Numbered from the stretch's first letter, positions 26,398 through 37,975 are shown. The stretch is DNA of 64,000 nucleotides from Leptotrichia hofstadii (GCF_007990525.1 NZ_AP019823.1:1612001-1676000), one strand, 5' to 3'. Program-made: numbers and translations. Notes: generated by a model not told the origin, from the letters alone.

Positions 26398-26458
26398 AAA
26401 TCAAATATTTTAAGTCCACATTTTTAATAAAAAATATACGAAAGGAAAAATTAGAAAA

Positions 26459-29119
26459 ATGTTAAAAAAAATCGGAGAAAAAATATTTGGTACATCAGAT
26501 GAGAGAGAAATCAAAAAAATGCAAAAATTGGTAGACAAAATTAACGAAATCGAACCACTTTTTGAAAAACTGACAGACGAGCAGTTAAGCCATAAAACAG
26601 TTGAATTTAAAGAAAGATTAGAAAAAGAAACGCTTGACGATATATTAGTAGAGGCATTTGCAACAGTCAGGGAAGCTTCTAAAAGACTTATGGGAATGCG
26701 TCACTATGATGTGCAGCTTATTGGTGGAATGATTCTTCATAAAGGCTGTATAGCAGAAATGAAGACAGGGGAAGGAAAAACTCTGATGGCAACACTTCCA
26801 ATTTATCTGAACGCATTACCAGGTAAGGGAGTACATGTCGTAACGGTTAATGACTATCTTGCAAAACGGGATAGAGATATTATGGCAGGACTTTTTGAGT
26901 TTTTGGGACTGACTTCCGGAGTTGTTGTTGGGAATATTACACCAGAACAAAGAAAAGACGCTTACAACTGTGATATTACTTACGGAACAAATAATGAATT
27001 TGGATTTGATTATTTGAGAGATAATATGGTGGCAGAGCTTGATGAGAAAGTGCAGCGTGGACATAACTATGTTATTGTCGATGAGGTGGATTCCATCCTG
27101 ATTGATGAGGCAAGAACGCCGCTTATTATTTCAGGAGCGGCTGAAGAAACAACGGAATGGTATAACACTTTTGCAGAAGTTGCAAAAAGACTTAAAAGAA
27201 GCTACAAAACTGAGGAAATTAAAGATAAGAAAAATACTGTAATTCCTGATGAAGATTGGGAAGATTATGAAGTTGATGAAAAATCACACACAGTTACAAT
27301 TACTGATAAAGGAATTAAAAATGTTGAAAGAATGTTAAAAATTGATAATTTGTATTCGCCAGAATATGTAGAGCTTACTCACTTTTTAACACAGGCATTG
27401 AAAGCAAAAGAATTATTTAAACTGGACAGGGATTATATTATAAACGATGACAATGAAGTTATTATAGTAGATGAGTTCACTGGGCGTCTTATGGAAGGAA
27501 GACGTTATTCAGATGGACTGCATCAGGCAATCGAAGCAAAGGAAAAATTGGAAGTTGCCGGAGAAAACCAGACTCTTGCGACAATTACGTTACAAAACTA
27601 TTTCAGAATGTATGAAAAATTGTCAGGAATGACGGGTACTGCGAAAACAGAAGAAGACGAATTTAAACAAATTTACAGCTTAAAAGTTATTGTCGTTCCT
27701 ACAAATAAACCTGTTGCCAGAGTAGATTTGCCCGATGTCATTTATATGAATAAAAACGCAAAATATAAAGCAATTGCAAGAAAAATAGAAGAACTTTACC
27801 AGAAAGGGCAGCCAGTTCTTGTTGGTACAGCTTCAATTCAGCATTCAGAAGAAGTATCTGCATTATTGAAAAAAGCTAAAATACCACATGAAATATTAAA
27901 TGCCAAGCATCATGAACGTGAAGCTGAAATAATTGCTCAAGCAGGGCGTTTCAAAACAGTAACAATTGCAACAAATATGGCAGGACGTGGAACGGATATT
28001 AAACTTGGGGGAGATGCAGAGTCGTTTGCTACAAAAGTTGCCGTAAAAGGAACTCCTGAATACGAAGATGTCTACAGAGCATACGTAAGGGAATGTGAAG
28101 AGGACAAGAAAAAAGTTATCGCCGCCGGTGGATTGTTCATTCTTGGAACGGAACGGCATGAAAGCAGACGTATCGATAATCAGTTAAGAGGGCGTGCCGG
28201 CCGTCAAGGAGATCCTGGAACATCAGAATTTTACTTGTCATTAGACGACGATCTTATGAGACTTTTTGGTGGAGACAGGCTTAAAACAATGATGAAAATG
28301 CTAAAAATCGATGAAGATGAGGAAATCAGACATAAACAAATTAGTAAATCAGTGGAAAATGCTCAAAAACGTATTGAAAGCAGAAACTTTTCATCAAGAA
28401 AAAGCCTTATCGAGTACGATGATGTAAACAATACTCAAAGAGAGGTTGTTTACGAGCAAAGGGATGCTATCCTGAAAAATGAAAACTTGAAAGAGTTAAT
28501 TACAAATATGATTTCAGATACTGTAGATGACATCGTAAATTCAGCCTATGTAGGTGAAGGAAATGGCGAAAAGGATTTTAACCTTCTATCAGACAAGCTT
28601 ATGGAAACATTTGAATATGAAATTTCAGAAGATTTACAAAATTCAAATTCAGAAGAAATTTCAAATAAGGTTTATGAAGATTTAGTAAGAATTTATGATG
28701 AAAAAGAAGAGGCAATTGGAGAAGAAATATTTAGAAGAATTGAAAGATACATCATGCTGGAAGTGCTGGATTCTAAATGGCGACAACATTTGAAGGATTT
28801 AACAGAACTGCGTGAAGGGATAAGACTACGTTCTTATGGACAAAGAAATCCTATTCATGATTATAAAATCGTAGCTTATGAAATTTACAATGAAATGATT
28901 GACGCAATAAAACGTGAAACAAGTTCATTTATCTTAAAATTAAGAGTTCGTAGTGAAGAAGATACAAACAACTTGACTCATGAAGAAGTTTCAAATGTAA
29001 GATATGAACACGAGGAAAACCAAATGATAGGTGATGATGTTTCAGATAGAACACCAAATGAATCACACCGTCCGCTTTCAAGAAGAGAAAGAAGAGAACG
29101 TGAAAGAAGAAATGTTTAA
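26459..29119 (+). CDS. secA: Preprotein translocase ATPase SecA
   Basis: SecA drives export of unfolded proteins through SecYEG. The 886 residues show the Walker A MKTGEGKT (101-108), [20 protein letters not shown] around 206-225, the second nucleotide fold [14 protein letters not shown], and the helical scaffold [20 protein letters not shown]. The C-terminus ends in a basic [12 protein letters not shown] tail and lacks the zinc-binding CxC...CH/CC module that binds SecB in many bacteria. AAAGGA precedes the ATG. It follows the small exported-protein ORF by 61 bases and ends at a strong terminator. It serves the many exported proteins encoded in this window. Confidence 0.97.
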   Translation: MLKKIGEKIFGTSDEREIKKMQKLVDKINEIEPLFEKLTDEQLSHKTVEFKERLEKETLDDILVEAFATVREASKRLMGMRHYDVQLIGGMILHKGCIAEMKTGEGKTLMATLPIYLNALPGKGVHVVTVNDYLAKRDRDIMAGLFEFLGLTSGVVVGNITPEQRKDAYNCDITYGTNNEFGFDYLRDNMVAELDEKVQRGHNYVIVDEVDSILIDEARTPLIISGAAEETTEWYNTFAEVAKRLKRSYKTEEIKDKKNTVIPDEDWEDYEVDEKSHTVTITDKGIKNVERMLKIDNLYSPEYVELTHFLTQALKAKELFKLDRDYIINDDNEVIIVDEFTGRLMEGRRYSDGLHQAIEAKEKLEVAGENQTLATITLQNYFRMYEKLSGMTGTAKTEEDEFKQIYSLKVIVVPTNKPVARVDLPDVIYMNKNAKYKAIARKIEELYQKGQPVLVGTASIQHSEEVSALLKKAKIPHEILNAKHHEREAEIIAQAGRFKTVTIATNMAGRGTDIKLGGDAESFATKVAVKGTPEYEDVYRAYVRECEEDKKKVIAAGGLFILGTERHESRRIDNQLRGRAGRQGDPGTSEFYLSLDDDLMRLFGGDRLKTMMKMLKIDEDEEIRHKQISKSVENAQKRIESRNFSSRKSLIEYDDVNNTQREVVYEQRDAILKNENLKELITNMISDTVDDIVNSAYVGEGNGEKDFNLLSDKLMETFEYEISEDLQNSNSEEISNKVYEDLVRIYDEKEEAIGEEIFRRIERYIMLEVLDSKWRQHLKDLTELREGIRLRSYGQRNPIHDYKIVAYEIYNEMIDAIKRETSSFILKLRVRSEEDTNNLTHEEVSNVRYEHEENQMIGDDVSDRTPNESHRPLSRRERRERERRNV

Positions 29120-29174
29120 TTTTGAAAAGTCTTTACCAATTTATATTTTACAATAATAAATAAACATATAAAAA

Positions 29175-29202
29175 GAGTCGCTTAATTGCGACTCAATTTT
29201 TT
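29175..29202. terminator. Terminator between secA and the V-ATPase operon
   Basis: GAGTCGC (29175-29181), loop TTAATT, GCGACTC (29188-29194), then AATTTTTT. It can serve both converging transcripts. Confidence 0.85.
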
Positions 29203-29221
29203 AAACAAAATTCTTATAAAT

Positions 29222-29860
29222 TTACGCTTTTTCAGCCATCATATCCTTAACTTTCATAAGCCTTGTGATGCTTGATCTTTCATTTTCATCAAGTTTCATC
29301 TGAATATAACGGATTGTTTCTTCAAGCTGTGGAATTGTCATATATTCCAGCGCATTTACACGCCGTCTTGTTTTTTCCACTTCATCTGCCATAAGCTGAC
29401 ATGCCTTTTCGATTTCTACCAGTTCCAGCAAGTCTTTCATTACCCGATTCAAGCCATCAACAGCATCATCCAAATCAGCAGATGTTTGAGCATATCCATA
29501 AGGATAAGATACTTCTGCATTTTCCATATCTCTATTAAAAGTCATTGTTGGCACAATTACACTCATTACATTTTTTGTTTTTATATCTGCTAAAAGTTTG
29601 TCTTCTGAATATGCGATAGCACTTTCAAGCATTTCATCGGACATTACACCTCTTGCAAGCAAGAAATCCTTAAATGAATTTTGTAATTTCCCTTCCACTT
29701 CTTCACGCAATTTTCTATTCTGCTTTATCAAAATAATAAATTGACGCATAAGTTCGTCTTGCTTGTCCTTTAACAGTTTATGTCCACTTTTAGCAGTTTT
29801 TAGACGTATCTTTAAACGGCTCAGTTCCATTCTTGTAGGATTTACATTTAATCTTGCCAT
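29222..29860 (-). CDS. ntpD: V-type ATPase subunit D (central rotor stalk)
   Basis: Subunit D is the coiled-coil rotor axle inside the A3B3 head. The 212 residues begin [20 protein letters not shown] and continue as one long helix, then return through [22 protein letters not shown], the conserved D-subunit signature. The gene begins three bases after ntpB, with a GGAG site inside the ntpB end, implying coupled translation. It is the last gene of the nine-gene operon, followed by the terminator shared with secA. Confidence 0.95.
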   Translation of the reverse strand: MARLNVNPTRMELSRLKIRLKTAKSGHKLLKDKQDELMRQFIILIKQNRKLREEVEGKLQNSFKDFLLARGVMSDEMLESAIAYSEDKLLADIKTKNVMSVIVPTMTFNRDMENAEVSYPYGYAQTSADLDDAVDGLNRVMKDLLELVEIEKACQLMADEVEKTRRRVNALEYMTIPQLEETIRYIQMKLDENERSSITRLMKVKDMMAEKA

Positions 29861-29863
29861 AGT

Positions 29864-31243
29864 CTATTCATCTCCTGCAGGCAAATATTTTTCCAAATAT
29901 TCGTCTCTAATTCTTTTCAACTCTGTTCTTGGTAATATTTTTAGTAAATCCCATCCTAAATTTAAAGTGTCTTCAATAGTTCTGTTATTATCAAACCCTT
30001 GAGCTACATATTGTTCCTCAAATGCAGTTGTAAATTTAACAAATGCCTTATCAGTTTCAGACAATGCTGATTCCCCTAGGATTACAGCCAGCTCCTTAGC
30101 TTCCTTACCAGTTGCATAAGCCGCAAATAATTGGTTCATTGTATCTGCATGATCTTCTCTAGTTTTTCCTTTTCCAATCCCTTTATCCTTCAATCTTGAA
30201 AGTGATGGTAAAACATTTATTGGAGGCATTAAGTTCTGTTTGTATAAATCTCTTGACAAGATTATTTGCCCCTCTGTAATATATCCAGTCAAATCTGGAA
30301 TCGGATGTGTCTTGTCATCTTCTGGCATTGTTAAAATTGGTATTTGCGTAATTGAACCTTCACGCCCTTTAATTCTTCCTGCTCTTTCATAAATTGTGGA
30401 TAAGTCAGTATACAGGTATCCAGGATATCCTCTTCTTCCAGGAACTTCTTTTCTTGCTGCCGAAACTTCCCTTAACGCTTCACAATAGTTAGTCAAGTCA
30501 GTCAAAATTACAAGTACGTGCATTCCTTTCTCAAATGCCAAGTATTCTGCACAAGTAAGTGCCATTTTTGGTGTAGACAAACGTTCAATTGCAGGATCGT
30601 CAGCCAAGTTCATAAATAATACTGCCCTGTCAATTGCTCCTGTTTTTACAAAATCTTCTGTAAATGTCTGAGCTTCTTCAAAGGTAATTCCAATCGCTCC
30701 AAACACTACCGCAAATTTTGAATCTGTTCCCAAAACTTTTGCCTGTCTTGCAATTTGAAGTGCTAATTCTGCATGTGGAAGCCCTGAACCAGAGAAAATT
30801 GGTAATTTTTGACCTCTAACAAGGGTATTTAGTCCATCAATCGCAGAAACTCCTGTTTGAATAAATTCTGACGGATAATCACGTGCAACTGGATTTATAG
30901 CCGTTCCATTTATATCTAATGTTTTTTCAGGAATTATTTTTGGTCCATTATCTTTTGGCCGTCCTAATCCATCAAATACACGACCTATCATATCTTCTGA
31001 TACTCCAAGCGACAAAGGTCTACCCAAAAATCTTACTTTTGAATCCTTTAAATTAATTCCAGCTGAATTTTCAAATAGCTGTACTACTGCCTTATCGCCA
31101 TTTACTTCAAGCACACGTCCACGACGAAGTTCACCATTTTGTGTTTCAATTTCAACAAGTTCCTCATATTTTATTCCTTCAACACCTTCAACGACCATCA
31201 ACGGCCCTACTATTTCCTTAATAGTTTTGTATTCCTTAAGCAT
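29864..31243 (-). CDS. ntpB: V-type ATPase subunit B (non-catalytic head subunit)
   Basis: The B subunit alternates with A in the soluble head. It has 459 residues, starting with [20 protein letters not shown]. The P-loop position reads [18 protein letters not shown], lacking the GKT of the catalytic subunit, as expected for [18 protein letters not shown] and [20 protein letters not shown] are family signatures. Its ATG at 31243 overlaps the end of ntpA by eight bases, with GGAGG upstream. The operon order equals that of the E. hirae sodium V-ATPase. Confidence 0.96.
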   Translation of the reverse strand: MLKEYKTIKEIVGPLMVVEGVEGIKYEELVEIETQNGELRRGRVLEVNGDKAVVQLFENSAGINLKDSKVRFLGRPLSLGVSEDMIGRVFDGLGRPKDNGPKIIPEKTLDINGTAINPVARDYPSEFIQTGVSAIDGLNTLVRGQKLPIFSGSGLPHAELALQIARQAKVLGTDSKFAVVFGAIGITFEEAQTFTEDFVKTGAIDRAVLFMNLADDPAIERLSTPKMALTCAEYLAFEKGMHVLVILTDLTNYCEALREVSAARKEVPGRRGYPGYLYTDLSTIYERAGRIKGREGSITQIPILTMPEDDKTHPIPDLTGYITEGQIILSRDLYKQNLMPPINVLPSLSRLKDKGIGKGKTREDHADTMNQLFAAYATGKEAKELAVILGESALSETDKAFVKFTTAFEEQYVAQGFDNNRTIEDTLNLGWDLLKILPRTELKRIRDEYLEKYLPAGDE

Positions 31244-33011
31244 TTGCTACACCTCCTTTATTTACAAGTTCATCAATTTCTTTTTCCAATTCTTTTGCTA
31301 TTTCTTCAATTTTGCCTAACTCTGCCTCAGGTAAATATTTTGCTCTTGCAATTCTTTCTCTTACAGGCATTGCGATAATTTCACTTAAATACGCTCCATT
31401 TTCAAGCCCTCTTAATCCTTCATCATAGAACTTCAATACTAAGTCAAGCATTTTATCCTGTTTTTCAAGCGAAGTATAAGTATCTGATTCCATAAACGCA
31501 TTTTGCTGCAAGTAATCTTCCCTTATAGATTTTGCAATTTCTAGTTTAAGTTGATCTTTTTCTGACAAAGTGTCCTTACCAACTAGCCTAACAATTTCCT
31601 GTAAGCTGTTTTCTTCTTGCAGCAATGAAATTGCACGTGCTCTATTTTTAGAAAATTTAGGCCCTACATTCTGATCCATCCAGTTATCAACTTTTCCTTG
31701 ATACAATGAATATGAATTTAACCAGTTAATTGCTGGGAAATGACGTCTATATGCCAAATTGGCATCTAATCCCCAGAATACTTTAACAATACGAAGTGTA
31801 GCCTGAGATACTGGCTCTGAAATATCTCCACCTGGAGGAGAAACCGCTCCGATAACTGTTAACGCCCCTTCTCTTCCATCTTGTCCAAGACAAATTACTT
31901 TTCCTGCTCTTTCATAAAATTCAGCGGCTCTTGAACCTAGATAAGCTGGGTATCCTTCATCCCCTGGCATCTCTTCAAGCCGTCCAGACATTTCCCTAAG
32001 AGCTTCTGCCCATCTCGAAGTAGAATCCGCCATTATTGCCACTGAATATCCCATATCCCTAAAATATTCTGCAATTGTAATTCCAGTATAAATACTAGCT
32101 TCTCTGGCTGCAACTGGCATATTTGAAGTATTTGCTATAAGTACAGTTCTTTTCATTAATGATTGTCCAGTTTTTGGATCTATTATTTCTGGGAATTCCA
32201 TAAGAACATCGGTCATCTCATTTCCACGCTCTCCACATCCCACATACACTATAATTTCAGCATCTGCCCATTTAGCCATTTGGTGTTGCACAACGGTTTT
32301 TCCAGATCCAAAAGGTCCTGGTACACATGCCGTTCCACCTTTAGTTACAGGAAAGAACGTGTCAATTACTCTTTGCCCTGTAATCAATGGTGCTTCTGGA
32401 TTTAATTTCTGCTTGTATTTTCTTCCACGTCTTACTGGCCATTTTTGCATCATTTGAACTTCTACCAATTCACCTTTTTCTGTTTTAATAACTGCGATTG
32501 TATCAACTACTGTGTAGCTTCCACTTTTAATAGTTTTCAAAGTTCCTTTAATTCCTGCTGGAACCATAATTTTATGGCTTACAACTGAAGTTTCCTGAAC
32601 TGTTCCCAGAATATCTCCAGTTTCAACTTCTGCTCCAGTAGATAAAACAGGCTCAAATTCCCATTTTTTATCTCTATTTAAAGGATTTACTTCTACCCCT
32701 TTATCCAAAAAATCTCCTGCTATTTCCTGATATTCCTTTAGTGGACGCTGAATTCCATCAAACATCGCTTCAATAAGTCCAGGTCCCAATTCAACACTCA
32801 AAGGCTCTCCAGTTGTAAAAACCTCTTCTCCTGGACCAATTCCAGATGTTTCTTCATATACTTGAATAGAAGCCTGATCGCCTCTCATTTCAATAATTTC
32901 ACCTATCAACTTTTTCTCTGAAACTCTTACCACATCATATACATTGGCATTTTCCATACCTTCTGCAACAACAAGAGGTCCAGATACTTTTATTATTCTT
33001 CCTGTTTTCAA
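31236..33011 (-). CDS. ntpA: V-type ATPase subunit A (catalytic)
   Basis: Subunit A hydrolyses or makes ATP. The 591 residues include the Walker [18 protein letters not shown] (about 231 onward), the catalytic [11 protein letters not shown], the long V-type bulge domain (about 115-190) and [24 protein letters not shown]. The start codon is TTG at 33011, seven bases after AAAGGAG. Overlap with ntpB suggests coupled translation of the A and B partners. Confidence 0.97.
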   Translation of the reverse strand: MKTGRIIKVSGPLVVAEGMENANVYDVVRVSEKKLIGEIIEMRGDQASIQVYEETSGIGPGEEVFTTGEPLSVELGPGLIEAMFDGIQRPLKEYQEIAGDFLDKGVEVNPLNRDKKWEFEPVLSTGAEVETGDILGTVQETSVVSHKIMVPAGIKGTLKTIKSGSYTVVDTIAVIKTEKGELVEVQMMQKWPVRRGRKYKQKLNPEAPLITGQRVIDTFFPVTKGGTACVPGPFGSGKTVVQHQMAKWADAEIIVYVGCGERGNEMTDVLMEFPEIIDPKTGQSLMKRTVLIANTSNMPVAAREASIYTGITIAEYFRDMGYSVAIMADSTSRWAEALREMSGRLEEMPGDEGYPAYLGSRAAEFYERAGKVICLGQDGREGALTVIGAVSPPGGDISEPVSQATLRIVKVFWGLDANLAYRRHFPAINWLNSYSLYQGKVDNWMDQNVGPKFSKNRARAISLLQEENSLQEIVRLVGKDTLSEKDQLKLEIAKSIREDYLQQNAFMESDTYTSLEKQDKMLDLVLKFYDEGLRGLENGAYLSEIIAMPVRERIARAKYLPEAELGKIEEIAKELEKEIDELVNKGGVANA

Positions 33012-33028
33012 TGAATTTCTCCTTTCAT

Positions 33029-33346
33029 CTAAAATATATTAGATCCTATCGCTTTTTCAACGTACTCATCTATCTTTTTAAGCCCTATCCCCAGACTTCC
33101 TTGATTATTCGGAATCAAAATAACAGCTGGAAGCACTTCACGGTTGTATCTTTCGATGGTATTTTCAACCATACTTGCAACTTGCTCTGTTACAAAGATA
33201 ATACCATAGTTATTACTTGCCATTTCATCTATTGTATTTCTTGCCTCTTCCTTTGTAATAACTGGATACACGTCAATTCCCAATGCCTTAAATGATAAAA
33301 TAGAATCTTTATCTCCAACTACACCTATTTTATGCATAAGTTTCAC
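33029..33346 (-). CDS. ntpG: V-type ATPase subunit F (NtpG in E. hirae naming)
   Basis: Subunit F sits on the rotor with D. The 105 residues show the fold start [20 protein letters not shown], then [13 protein letters not shown] and the conserved [16 protein letters not shown]. The frame overlaps the end of ntpC by 17 bases; either GTG 33346 or ATG 33337 may be the start, since AAAGG lies rather close to the first and rather far from the second. ntpA follows 17 bases downstream. Confidence 0.92.
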   Translation of the reverse strand: MKLMHKIGVVGDKDSILSFKALGIDVYPVITKEEARNTIDEMASNNYGIIFVTEQVASMVENTIERYNREVLPAVILIPNNQGSLGIGLKKIDEYVEKAIGSNIF

Positions 33347-34328
33347 GCAACCTTTCTCTTATTTTATCCGAACTTATATTGTTTATCTTGCTTACCATTA
33401 TCATTCTTATTGCATTAATTTCACGCTCTTTTGCAACTAGATATGTAAATAACGGCTCTGGTCCAAATACAACATATTTTGACTCTTTATTTAATTCCAT
33501 CAAGTAATTATCAGAAATTTTTTCAAGTTCTGATAATCTTTTTGTTTCACTAAATACTTCTAGTCCTTTTGTCAGATATATTCCCAATTTTTCCTTCTTG
33601 AACTTATTCAAAATAGTATCTGTATTGTCATTTATTGACTCAACAATTTTATTTTTTGAAATTGTTCCACCTTCAAAAATAACAGTTTCCAAAAATCTTG
33701 CATCACGATTTTGTTTTTTCACTCTAAATAAAGTTATCATATTTTGAAAATCAATCAATCCTTCAACATAATCAGTAATAACTTTTACATCAATTTCTTT
33801 TGCCAGTCTTGATAAATTTTTAAAATAATGTTTATCTACAAGTATATCAATTCTTTGTGGATCATGATTTTCTTCAAAGTCCTTCTGTACTTCATTAATT
33901 GCATCCAAAATTTCCTGTGGCAAATCATTGCTTTGCAATTCAAATTTTGTCTTAAATTTCGCAGTATCAATCGTCCCAGCCTGCATAAGCAGACTTGAAA
34001 AATCTTTTCCTGTTATTTTGCTTTTTAATAACACCTTTAGATTATGATAATCATATTTAAGAGATAAAATATCAACAATTGCAGTATTTTTAACCATACT
34101 TCTTACAATGGAAAAAACACGCTCTGTTTCTCTTTTCAGTATTGTTTCATAATCTTGACTGCCCTGAATATCAGCCATATCTTGAGAATATTCCGTTTCT
34201 CCCAATAATTTTAGCACTTCTTCGGGAGTTTCGGCTTCTATCATACGTTCCAGCCTATTTCTAGTCAAAAGCCTCTTTTCAAGTACTCTAATAGTTACGA
34301 CACTTTGTCCGTAATCCATTCTATCCAT
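33330..34328 (-). CDS. ntpC: V-type ATPase subunit C/d (socket between rotor and K ring)
   Basis: Subunit C links the D-F axle to the membrane K ring. The 332 residues are nearly all helical, starting DRMDYGQSVVTIRVLEKRLL, with HNLKVLLKSKITGK and LVAKEREINAIRMIMVSK, which are typical of the family. GGGAG precedes ATG 34328. A 93-base gap separates it from ntpE; no terminator was seen there. Confidence 0.93.
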   Translation of the reverse strand: MDRMDYGQSVVTIRVLEKRLLTRNRLERMIEAETPEEVLKLLGETEYSQDMADIQGSQDYETILKRETERVFSIVRSMVKNTAIVDILSLKYDYHNLKVLLKSKITGKDFSSLLMQAGTIDTAKFKTKFELQSNDLPQEILDAINEVQKDFEENHDPQRIDILVDKHYFKNLSRLAKEIDVKVITDYVEGLIDFQNMITLFRVKKQNRDARFLETVIFEGGTISKNKIVESINDNTDTILNKFKKEKLGIYLTKGLEVFSETKRLSELEKISDNYLMELNKESKYVVFGPEPLFTYLVAKEREINAIRMIMVSKINNISSDKIRERLRETYA

Positions 34329-34421
34329 TTTTTTCTCCCTTGTTTACAAATTCCAGTTAATTATAAAATTTATTTTGTAAAAGAAAATATAAAACTTAAA
34401 TTTCTATAAATTTTATTTACA

Positions 34422-34973
34422 TTATGAAAAAAGAAGTTTGGAAATTTCAACTTCCAGTTCATCTCTCATAAAATCCAGTTTCACTTCAAAAGTGTAATTT
34501 TCCTGAACTCCATTTTCTTCAATAACAAATCCCGAAGTTACAAACTCATTTTTCTTAACTTTTGCAGTTGGGAATTCTTTTTTTACTTTTTCCACAAATT
34601 CTTTTTTTACAATTAACTCTTTTCCAGCTATAGAACTTTTATCAATATTCTGATTCAAATAATTAATATAATCACTCTCATTCATATTAACAAGTTTTGC
34701 TTTTAATTTATCTATAACTTTGTTAATTACTGTCTGCTTTGCCTTTAATTTTTCATTTCTAGCCTTTAAATTTGCACTTGACTTAATTCTGTCAGAAAGC
34801 AGTTCACGCTCTCTTCTTGCATTTTCAAGTAATGTTTGTTTTTTTGCAATAGCTTTTTTTATTTCCAAATCGTATTTTTGCTTTGCTTTTTCCTCTGCAC
34901 TTTTTACAATTTTGTCGGCTTCCTCTTTAGCATCATTTAATATTTTTGATGTTAAATTATTTAAATTAGACAT
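34422..34973 (-). CDS. ntpE: V-type ATPase subunit E (peripheral stalk)
   Basis: The E subunit forms the outer stalk with the small coiled-coil G/H subunit. The first 100 residues are a long charged coiled coil (ILNDAKEEADKIVKSAEEKA) and the rest a compact alpha/beta domain ending ELEVEISKLLFS. ATG 34973 is chosen because AAGGAG lies five bases upstream; a GTG two codons earlier sits inside that site. A hairpin (34994-35014) precedes it. 183 residues is normal. Confidence 0.9.
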   Translation of the reverse strand: MSNLNNLTSKILNDAKEEADKIVKSAEEKAKQKYDLEIKKAIAKKQTLLENARRERELLSDRIKSSANLKARNEKLKAKQTVINKVIDKLKAKLVNMNESDYINYLNQNIDKSSIAGKELIVKKEFVEKVKKEFPTAKVKKNEFVTSGFVIEENGVQENYTFEVKLDFMRDELEVEISKLLFS

Positions 34974-34993
34974 ATTCACTCCTTACCATATTT

Positions 34994-35014
34994 AAGGGGT
35001 ATAAATACCCCCTT
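34994..35014 (-). promoter_or_regulatory. Intercistronic hairpin between ntpK and ntpE
   Basis: GGGGTA (34996-35001) and TACCCC (35006-35011) pair with loop TAAA, extended by A-T pairs. No T tract follows on the minus strand, so it is probably an mRNA processing or stabilising element rather than a terminator. It lies eight bases before the ntpE ribosome site. Confidence 0.55.
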
Positions 35015-35020
35015 TTTAAA

Positions 35021-35515
<495 letters not shown>

Positions 35516-35559
35516 CTATTTTATTTGTTAAACATTTTTGCTAAACTTAAATTATAAAA

Positions 35560-37533
35560 TTAATCATCAAGATTTATATATTTATTTTCTGTTCTAAAAT
35601 CTTTAAACGGTTTTCCTCCACCTTCGTAAAATTTTCCAAAATACTCTACATACATAAGTCTCGAAGTATGAACATAAGCACCTAAGAAAGATAAGAACAT
35701 ATTAAATAAGTGTCCTGCTATCAGTATTACTGGAATAAAAATCATACCAAACCAGTTTCCACCGATCATTCCTGCTATCATATTTATAGCTGACGCAATA
35801 AATCCACCAGAAAGCCCCAAAGCCATAAGTCTTGAATAGGATACGAAATCTCCTACATAACTTGAAATTCCATAAAGGCTGTAAAGTCCTCCACCTAATT
35901 TTGCACCGACTCCTTTAGCTTCACGTCCACCAGTAAGTACGATTCCAGCCATTCCGGCAATCATTACCCACATTGACACGTTTGCCACAACTGCTGACAA
36001 ATTCATTAACTTGAATATTAGGAATAACATTCCTCCAATAAGAGCCATATACCAAAACAATACATCATAAACTGCTTCCAATGATTTACCATCTCTAATT
36101 AACATATATGCTTTTATTGCCAGTCCAACAAATATATGAACTACACCAAATACAATTGAGCCTATCAATAAATCGTTATATTGTGACGCTGGATCTACCA
36201 ATCTCCACATTCCTGGAATTGTCGCTCCAAAATATGAACCATATAAAAGTCCCCAGAAAATAACAGAAAAACTTAAATAAAAGAAAAACTTGATAGATTT
36301 TCTCATTTGAGAACTTAAATTCACTACTTTTAAAACAAACATTGTTGCAAGCAGTAATACAAGCCCATAACCTACATCTGCTCCCATCATTCCAAAAAAT
36401 AAGATATAAAACGGTGTAAACAGTGGAGTTGGGTCAATTTCATTATATCTTGGATATGCATACATTCCAGTCAAATTTTCAAATGTACTTGCAACTTTTC
36501 CATTTTTCAGCTTAATAGGCACTGTCGCATCATCCCTATCCGCATCTGTGAATGTCAAGTAATAATTATCTCCAGCCTCATCTTTTATCACTTTCTCAAA
36601 TTCACTTACTTTTTCCGTTGGAATCCATCCTTTTATCAAAATAGTATTTTCAGTCTGTGCTAATTTTTCTGATTCAACAATTCTTAACTTTTTATTTTGC
36701 ATATATTCGTAAACTGCTTGTAAATCAGTTAGATCTTCACTATAAGTTTTAATTTGAGCTTTTAGTCTACGTTTTTCCTTTTTCAACTCTGATATTTCCT
36801 TTTGCAGTCCATTTTTGTAATCTTGTGGAACTGCATCAATATCAAGATTTTCAACTGTAAAACTGCTATTTCTAAAAACTTCAGCCAACTTTTCCTTTTC
36901 GCTTTCATCAATACTTGAAATTACAAGATAATACACTTCATCTTTTACTATTTTCAGCTCTTCATAATAAGTTTTATCAAGCTCAGAAATGCCGTCAATA
37001 AAAGTTCCTTTTAACTTTATCGGCACTGTACCTAAAAATGTATTTACTTTTTTCAAGTTCTTTAGTTCTTTAGGATTTACATCTAGTCGTTCCCACAAAT
37101 CAATTTCATCATAACGCATGTATTTTTTAGAAATTTCCGATTTTATTTGTGAATATTGTGTTCCAATTTTATTCAGTTCTGAAGAAACTTTTTTCCAGTC
37201 ATAAGTCAATGCTTTTTTTGCCAATTCATCAAATGTATAATTTTCATTTCCATGAATAACATCTCTTAAACGTGTTTTTCTTTCATCATATTTTTTAATA
37301 AGAGAAATCGCATTGCTTAACTGATAAAGACGTTCATCAATGTGTGTCAGCTCTTCATTATTTACATATTTAGTAACACCTTCAACAGCATCTTTACTAA
37401 GTTCCCCATTTTCATCATGCAACTCAATATCTACAAAATTTACTTCTTTAAATTTTTGAAGTTTCTTTAATACTTTAGCTCTTTGTTCTGCGAAAACAAC
37501 TAAATCAAATTTGCTCATTTTAACTATTGCCAT
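35560..37533 (-). CDS. ntpI: V-type ATPase subunit I (stator, membrane part)
   Basis: Subunit I holds the ion half-channels beside the K ring. The 657 residues split into a cytoplasmic coiled-coil half (MAIVKMSKFDLVVFAEQR to about 350) and a membrane half with seven or eight hydrophobic spans, including DVGYGLVLLLATMFVLKVV and the conserved FVSYSRLMALGLSGGFIASA that carries the essential arginine. The ATG shares one base with the stop codon of the preceding small subunit gene, so translation is coupled. Confidence 0.95.
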   Translation of the reverse strand: MAIVKMSKFDLVVFAEQRAKVLKKLQKFKEVNFVDIELHDENGELSKDAVEGVTKYVNNEELTHIDERLYQLSNAISLIKKYDERKTRLRDVIHGNENYTFDELAKKALTYDWKKVSSELNKIGTQYSQIKSEISKKYMRYDEIDLWERLDVNPKELKNLKKVNTFLGTVPIKLKGTFIDGISELDKTYYEELKIVKDEVYYLVISSIDESEKEKLAEVFRNSSFTVENLDIDAVPQDYKNGLQKEISELKKEKRRLKAQIKTYSEDLTDLQAVYEYMQNKKLRIVESEKLAQTENTILIKGWIPTEKVSEFEKVIKDEAGDNYYLTFTDADRDDATVPIKLKNGKVASTFENLTGMYAYPRYNEIDPTPLFTPFYILFFGMMGADVGYGLVLLLATMFVLKVVNLSSQMRKSIKFFFYLSFSVIFWGLLYGSYFGATIPGMWRLVDPASQYNDLLIGSIVFGVVHIFVGLAIKAYMLIRDGKSLEAVYDVLFWYMALIGGMLFLIFKLMNLSAVVANVSMWVMIAGMAGIVLTGGREAKGVGAKLGGGLYSLYGISSYVGDFVSYSRLMALGLSGGFIASAINMIAGMIGGNWFGMIFIPVILIAGHLFNMFLSFLGAYVHTSRLMYVEYFGKFYEGGGKPFKDFRTENKYINLDD

Positions 37534-37844
37534 TATTTCACAATCCTCTCTGCTAATAAATTAACAACTTCATCTATTTTCTTTTCGTCAATTTCAAGAA
37601 TTTTGTTTACATTTTCTTCTTCACTGCTCAAAAGAGATTTTACTCTTTTTTCAGCATCATTCACTGACTCTTTTTTCAAATTTTCTACTTCAAGATTTGT
37701 CTCAGAAATTAGTTTATCGCCGTCATCTTTTATTTTCTGCTCAATATTTTTCAAAATATCTTTTGCCTTTTCATTTGCCTCAGCAATAATCTTATCCGAT
37801 TCACTTTCAGCATCTTTTATTTTTTGTAAAACTTCTTTTGCCAA
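37533..37844 (-). CDS. ntpF: V-type ATPase small coiled-coil subunit G/H (NtpF in E. hirae naming)
   Basis: The 103 residues are a single charged coiled coil, beginning AKEVLQKIKDAESESDKII and ending in EVVNLLAERIVK, the pattern of the stalk subunit that pairs with E. The start codon is TTG at 37844, seven bases after GGAGG. It is the first gene of the operon and overlaps the next gene by one base. Confidence 0.88.
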   Translation of the reverse strand: MAKEVLQKIKDAESESDKIIAEANEKAKDILKNIEQKIKDDGDKLISETNLEVENLKKESVNDAEKRVKSLLSSEEENVNKILEIDEKKIDEVVNLLAERIVK

Positions 37845-37921
37845 GATATAACCTCCTTCATAAATTATTTTTATTATTACTTATGTTTTATTTTTTTATA
37901 AATAATAACATAAAAACAACT

Positions 37922-37935
37922 TGACTGATTAGTCA
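37922..37935. promoter_or_regulatory. Palindromic operator-like site at the V-ATPase promoter
   Basis: TGACT, four bases, AGTCA. It lies just downstream of the -10 element, near the predicted transcription start. The symmetry suits a dimeric repressor (inference). Confidence 0.4.
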
Positions 37936-37946
37936 TTATATATACT

Positions 37947-37975
37947 ATGTTATCAGTTTTTTTGGCTATTGTCAA
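37947..37975 (-). promoter_or_regulatory. Sigma70 promoter of the V-ATPase operon
   Basis: The minus strand reads TTGACA (37975-37970), 17 bases, TAACAT (37952-37947). The -35 is perfect. The leader is about 100 bases. Confidence 0.7.
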
